NCBI GenBank assembly: GCA_903904765.1
Contig: CAIVEA010000319.1
Span: 1-6,365, forward strand
Length of the DNA: 6,365 nucleotides
Source: an uncultured Chloroflexota bacterium
GTDB taxonomy: Bacteria > Chloroflexota > Anaerolineae > Aggregatilineales > Phototrophicaceae
Reading direction: 5' to 3'
How positions within the stretch are numbered: the stretch's first letter is position 1; each line of letters starts with the position of its first letter. Both the position numbers and the translations under genes were made by a program. Positions 5,475-6,365 of the stretch are shown here, piece after piece. The notes below the pieces were generated by a model that was not told where the DNA came from, made no database searches, and was given only the letters and a program-made list of their open reading frames with translations.

Positions 5475-6365
5475 CCGTCGCCCGTCTGCGCTGGGGAATC
5501 GCGCTGCTATGCAGCCTCGGCCTGACGCTTCTCACGGTGCAACCGCCCACGCTCCCCGGCGACTGGGCACGGTTGAGCGCGGACGGCGTATACACCCCGC
5601 CTGTGATTCGTGGCGACTGGTCGGAATACGGGCTGCAAATCGCGCTCTGGTTGGGCATCCTGCTGCCACTACTGGATAACCCTCATCTCCGCACCCTTCC
5701 CGATAAAAAGCCTACAGGGCGTGAGGTTCTCCCGCGCCGCCCGTTCCCGCGTCAGGCGTGGTGGGTGCTGGCCTGCACCCTGCTGGGATTCGGCCTGCGG
5801 CTGTACCACATGGGTCAATTGCCCCTCATTATTGACGAGATCGGCTTCGCTGCCCGTGCTTCGGACATCCTGCACCGCACCCCGATTCCGGTACTCGCTC
5901 CGGCGCACAATGGCAACCCCGCCGCCTTCTCGTGGCTGATGGCCGGCGGTATGGCGCTGTGGGGGCAGACGCGCTTTGCCATGCGCTGGCTGTCGCTGGT
6001 GGTCGGCGTGCTGACCATCCCCGCCGCGTATCGGCTTGGGCGGGCATGGTGGGGCGGTTCGGCGGGGTGGCTGATGGCGGCGGCGGTGGCGGTGTATCCG
6101 GCGCACGTCCACTTCAGCCAGATGGCGCTGTTCAATATCTTCGATCCGCTGTTCGGGATGCTGACGCTGGTCGCCCTTCACCGGGCTGACTGGCGGCGGG
6201 TGGGACTGCTGGTGGGCGTGGCGCAATACTTCTATCACGGGTCGCGCCTGCTAATTGTGCTGGTCGCCGCCTACACGCTGTACAGTGCCATTCGCAATCG
6301 CTCTGGACAAACTCTCATCCCCAACCCTTCTCCCTCAGGGCGAAGGGAGCAAGAGTCCCCTATCC
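5471..6365 (+). CDS. GT39/PMT-like membrane glycosyltransferase, C-terminus off the window
   Basis: The frame opens at ATG 5471 (ATGA overlap with the preceding gene) and remains open to the right edge, giving 298 residues of a partial multi-span protein. Hydrophobic spans are seen at about 7-23, 55-68, 96-111, 150-165, 170-187, 196-211, 222-237 and 243-275. An acidic pair in the first large loop after the third of these spans (IIDEIGF, Asp122/Glu123) fits the catalytic or metal-binding acidic motif of GT-C enzymes. AHVHFSQMALFNIFDPLFG (211-229) and YFYHGSRLLIVL (253-264) are like segments I associate with the GT39/ArnT-type family. Such enzymes transfer a sugar from a polyprenyl-phosphate donor to a protein or lipid outside the membrane; acceptor and sugar cannot be inferred. 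The last 19 residues (280-298, TLIPNPSPSGRREQES) are hydrophilic and come from a dispersed repeat, so the reading past about residue 279 may be an insertion or a divergence from the family. Confidence 0.8.
   Translation, partial: MTVARLRWGIALLCSLGLTLLTVQPPTLPGDWARLSADGVYTPPVIRGDWSEYGLQIALWLGILLPLLDNPHLRTLPDKKPTGREVLPRRPFPRQAWWVLACTLLGFGLRLYHMGQLPLIIDEIGFAARASDILHRTPIPVLAPAHNGNPAAFSWLMAGGMALWGQTRFAMRWLSLVVGVLTIPAAYRLGRAWWGGSAGWLMAAAVAVYPAHVHFSQMALFNIFDPLFGMLTLVALHRADWRRVGLLVGVAQYFYHGSRLLIVLVAAYTLYSAIRNRSGQTLIPNPSPSGRREQESPI
6311..6365 (+). repeat. Dispersed palindromic repeat entering the glycosyltransferase frame (cut by window edge)
   Basis: The last 55 bases change character from GC-rich membrane-coding sequence to a C/T- and purine-rich palindromic stretch. 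CCCTTC (6325-6330) and GAAGGG (6342-6347) are inverted around an inner CCCT-CA-GGG. It is partly shared with 3761-3797. In the current frame it encodes PNPSPSGRREQ, a peptide type I associate with dispersed repeats read through in bacterial genes. The element continues beyond the window, so its full extent is unknown. Confidence 0.55.

Noticed and set aside
1..6365. Mobile element, CRISPR array, defence system, tRNA or rRNA
   Set aside because: I found no transposase or integrase motifs, regularly spaced direct repeats, cloverleaf or rRNA-like sequence. The only repeats are the short palindromic elements described.

Overview
This 6.4-kb window looks like an ordinary chromosomal stretch from a moderately GC-rich bacterium. 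My best guess at lineage is Chloroflexota (Anaerolineae-like). The grounds are a small 'MPVTVEWDNPE...RWTWDE' type protein, a Pro/Thr-rich single-span surface protein, a GT39-type membrane glycosyltransferase, and an oligopeptide-coding dispersed repeat. This is judgement from memory of protein styles; no search was run.

Layout. Bases 1-239 (minus) hold the N-terminal part of a membrane protein that runs off the left edge. Bases 240-390 are intergenic: a likely extended -10 promoter for that gene, then a textbook intrinsic terminator for the gene to its right. Bases 391-2640 (minus) encode a full-length NADP-type malic enzyme with a C-terminal phosphotransacetylase-like domain (MaeB). Bases 2641-2846 separate maeB from a divergent plus-strand gene and carry two nested inverted repeats that could be an operator. 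Bases 2847-3236 (plus) encode a 129-aa protein with a possible SpoIIAA/STAS-like fold. A good sigma-70-type promoter at 3255-3283 then drives a single-pass Pro/Thr-rich protein, whose best start is a GTG at 3321 and not the upstream ATG. Bases 3759-3887 contain a degenerate repeat copy and a possible promoter.

From 3888 to the right edge lies a tightly packed plus-strand operon: DinB-like protein, D-aminoacyl-tRNA deacylase (dtd), a two-span membrane protein, a one-span acidic/Pro-rich membrane protein, and a partial GT39-like glycosyltransferase. Junctions are 1 nt, a 4-nt ATGA overlap, 12 nt, and another 4-nt ATGA overlap, so translational coupling is likely. The glycosyltransferase frame stays open into a palindromic repeat at the right edge, related to the copy near 3761-3797.

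MaeB links the TCA cycle to pyruvate and NADPH, Dtd proofreads mischarged tRNAs, and the membrane genes probably serve the envelope. I see no mobile element, CRISPR array, RNA gene, defence locus or clear new system. The most interesting signals are the dispersed palindromic repeat that enters a coding frame, the nested inverted repeats upstream of maeB, and the promoter/start arrangement at 3278-3321.
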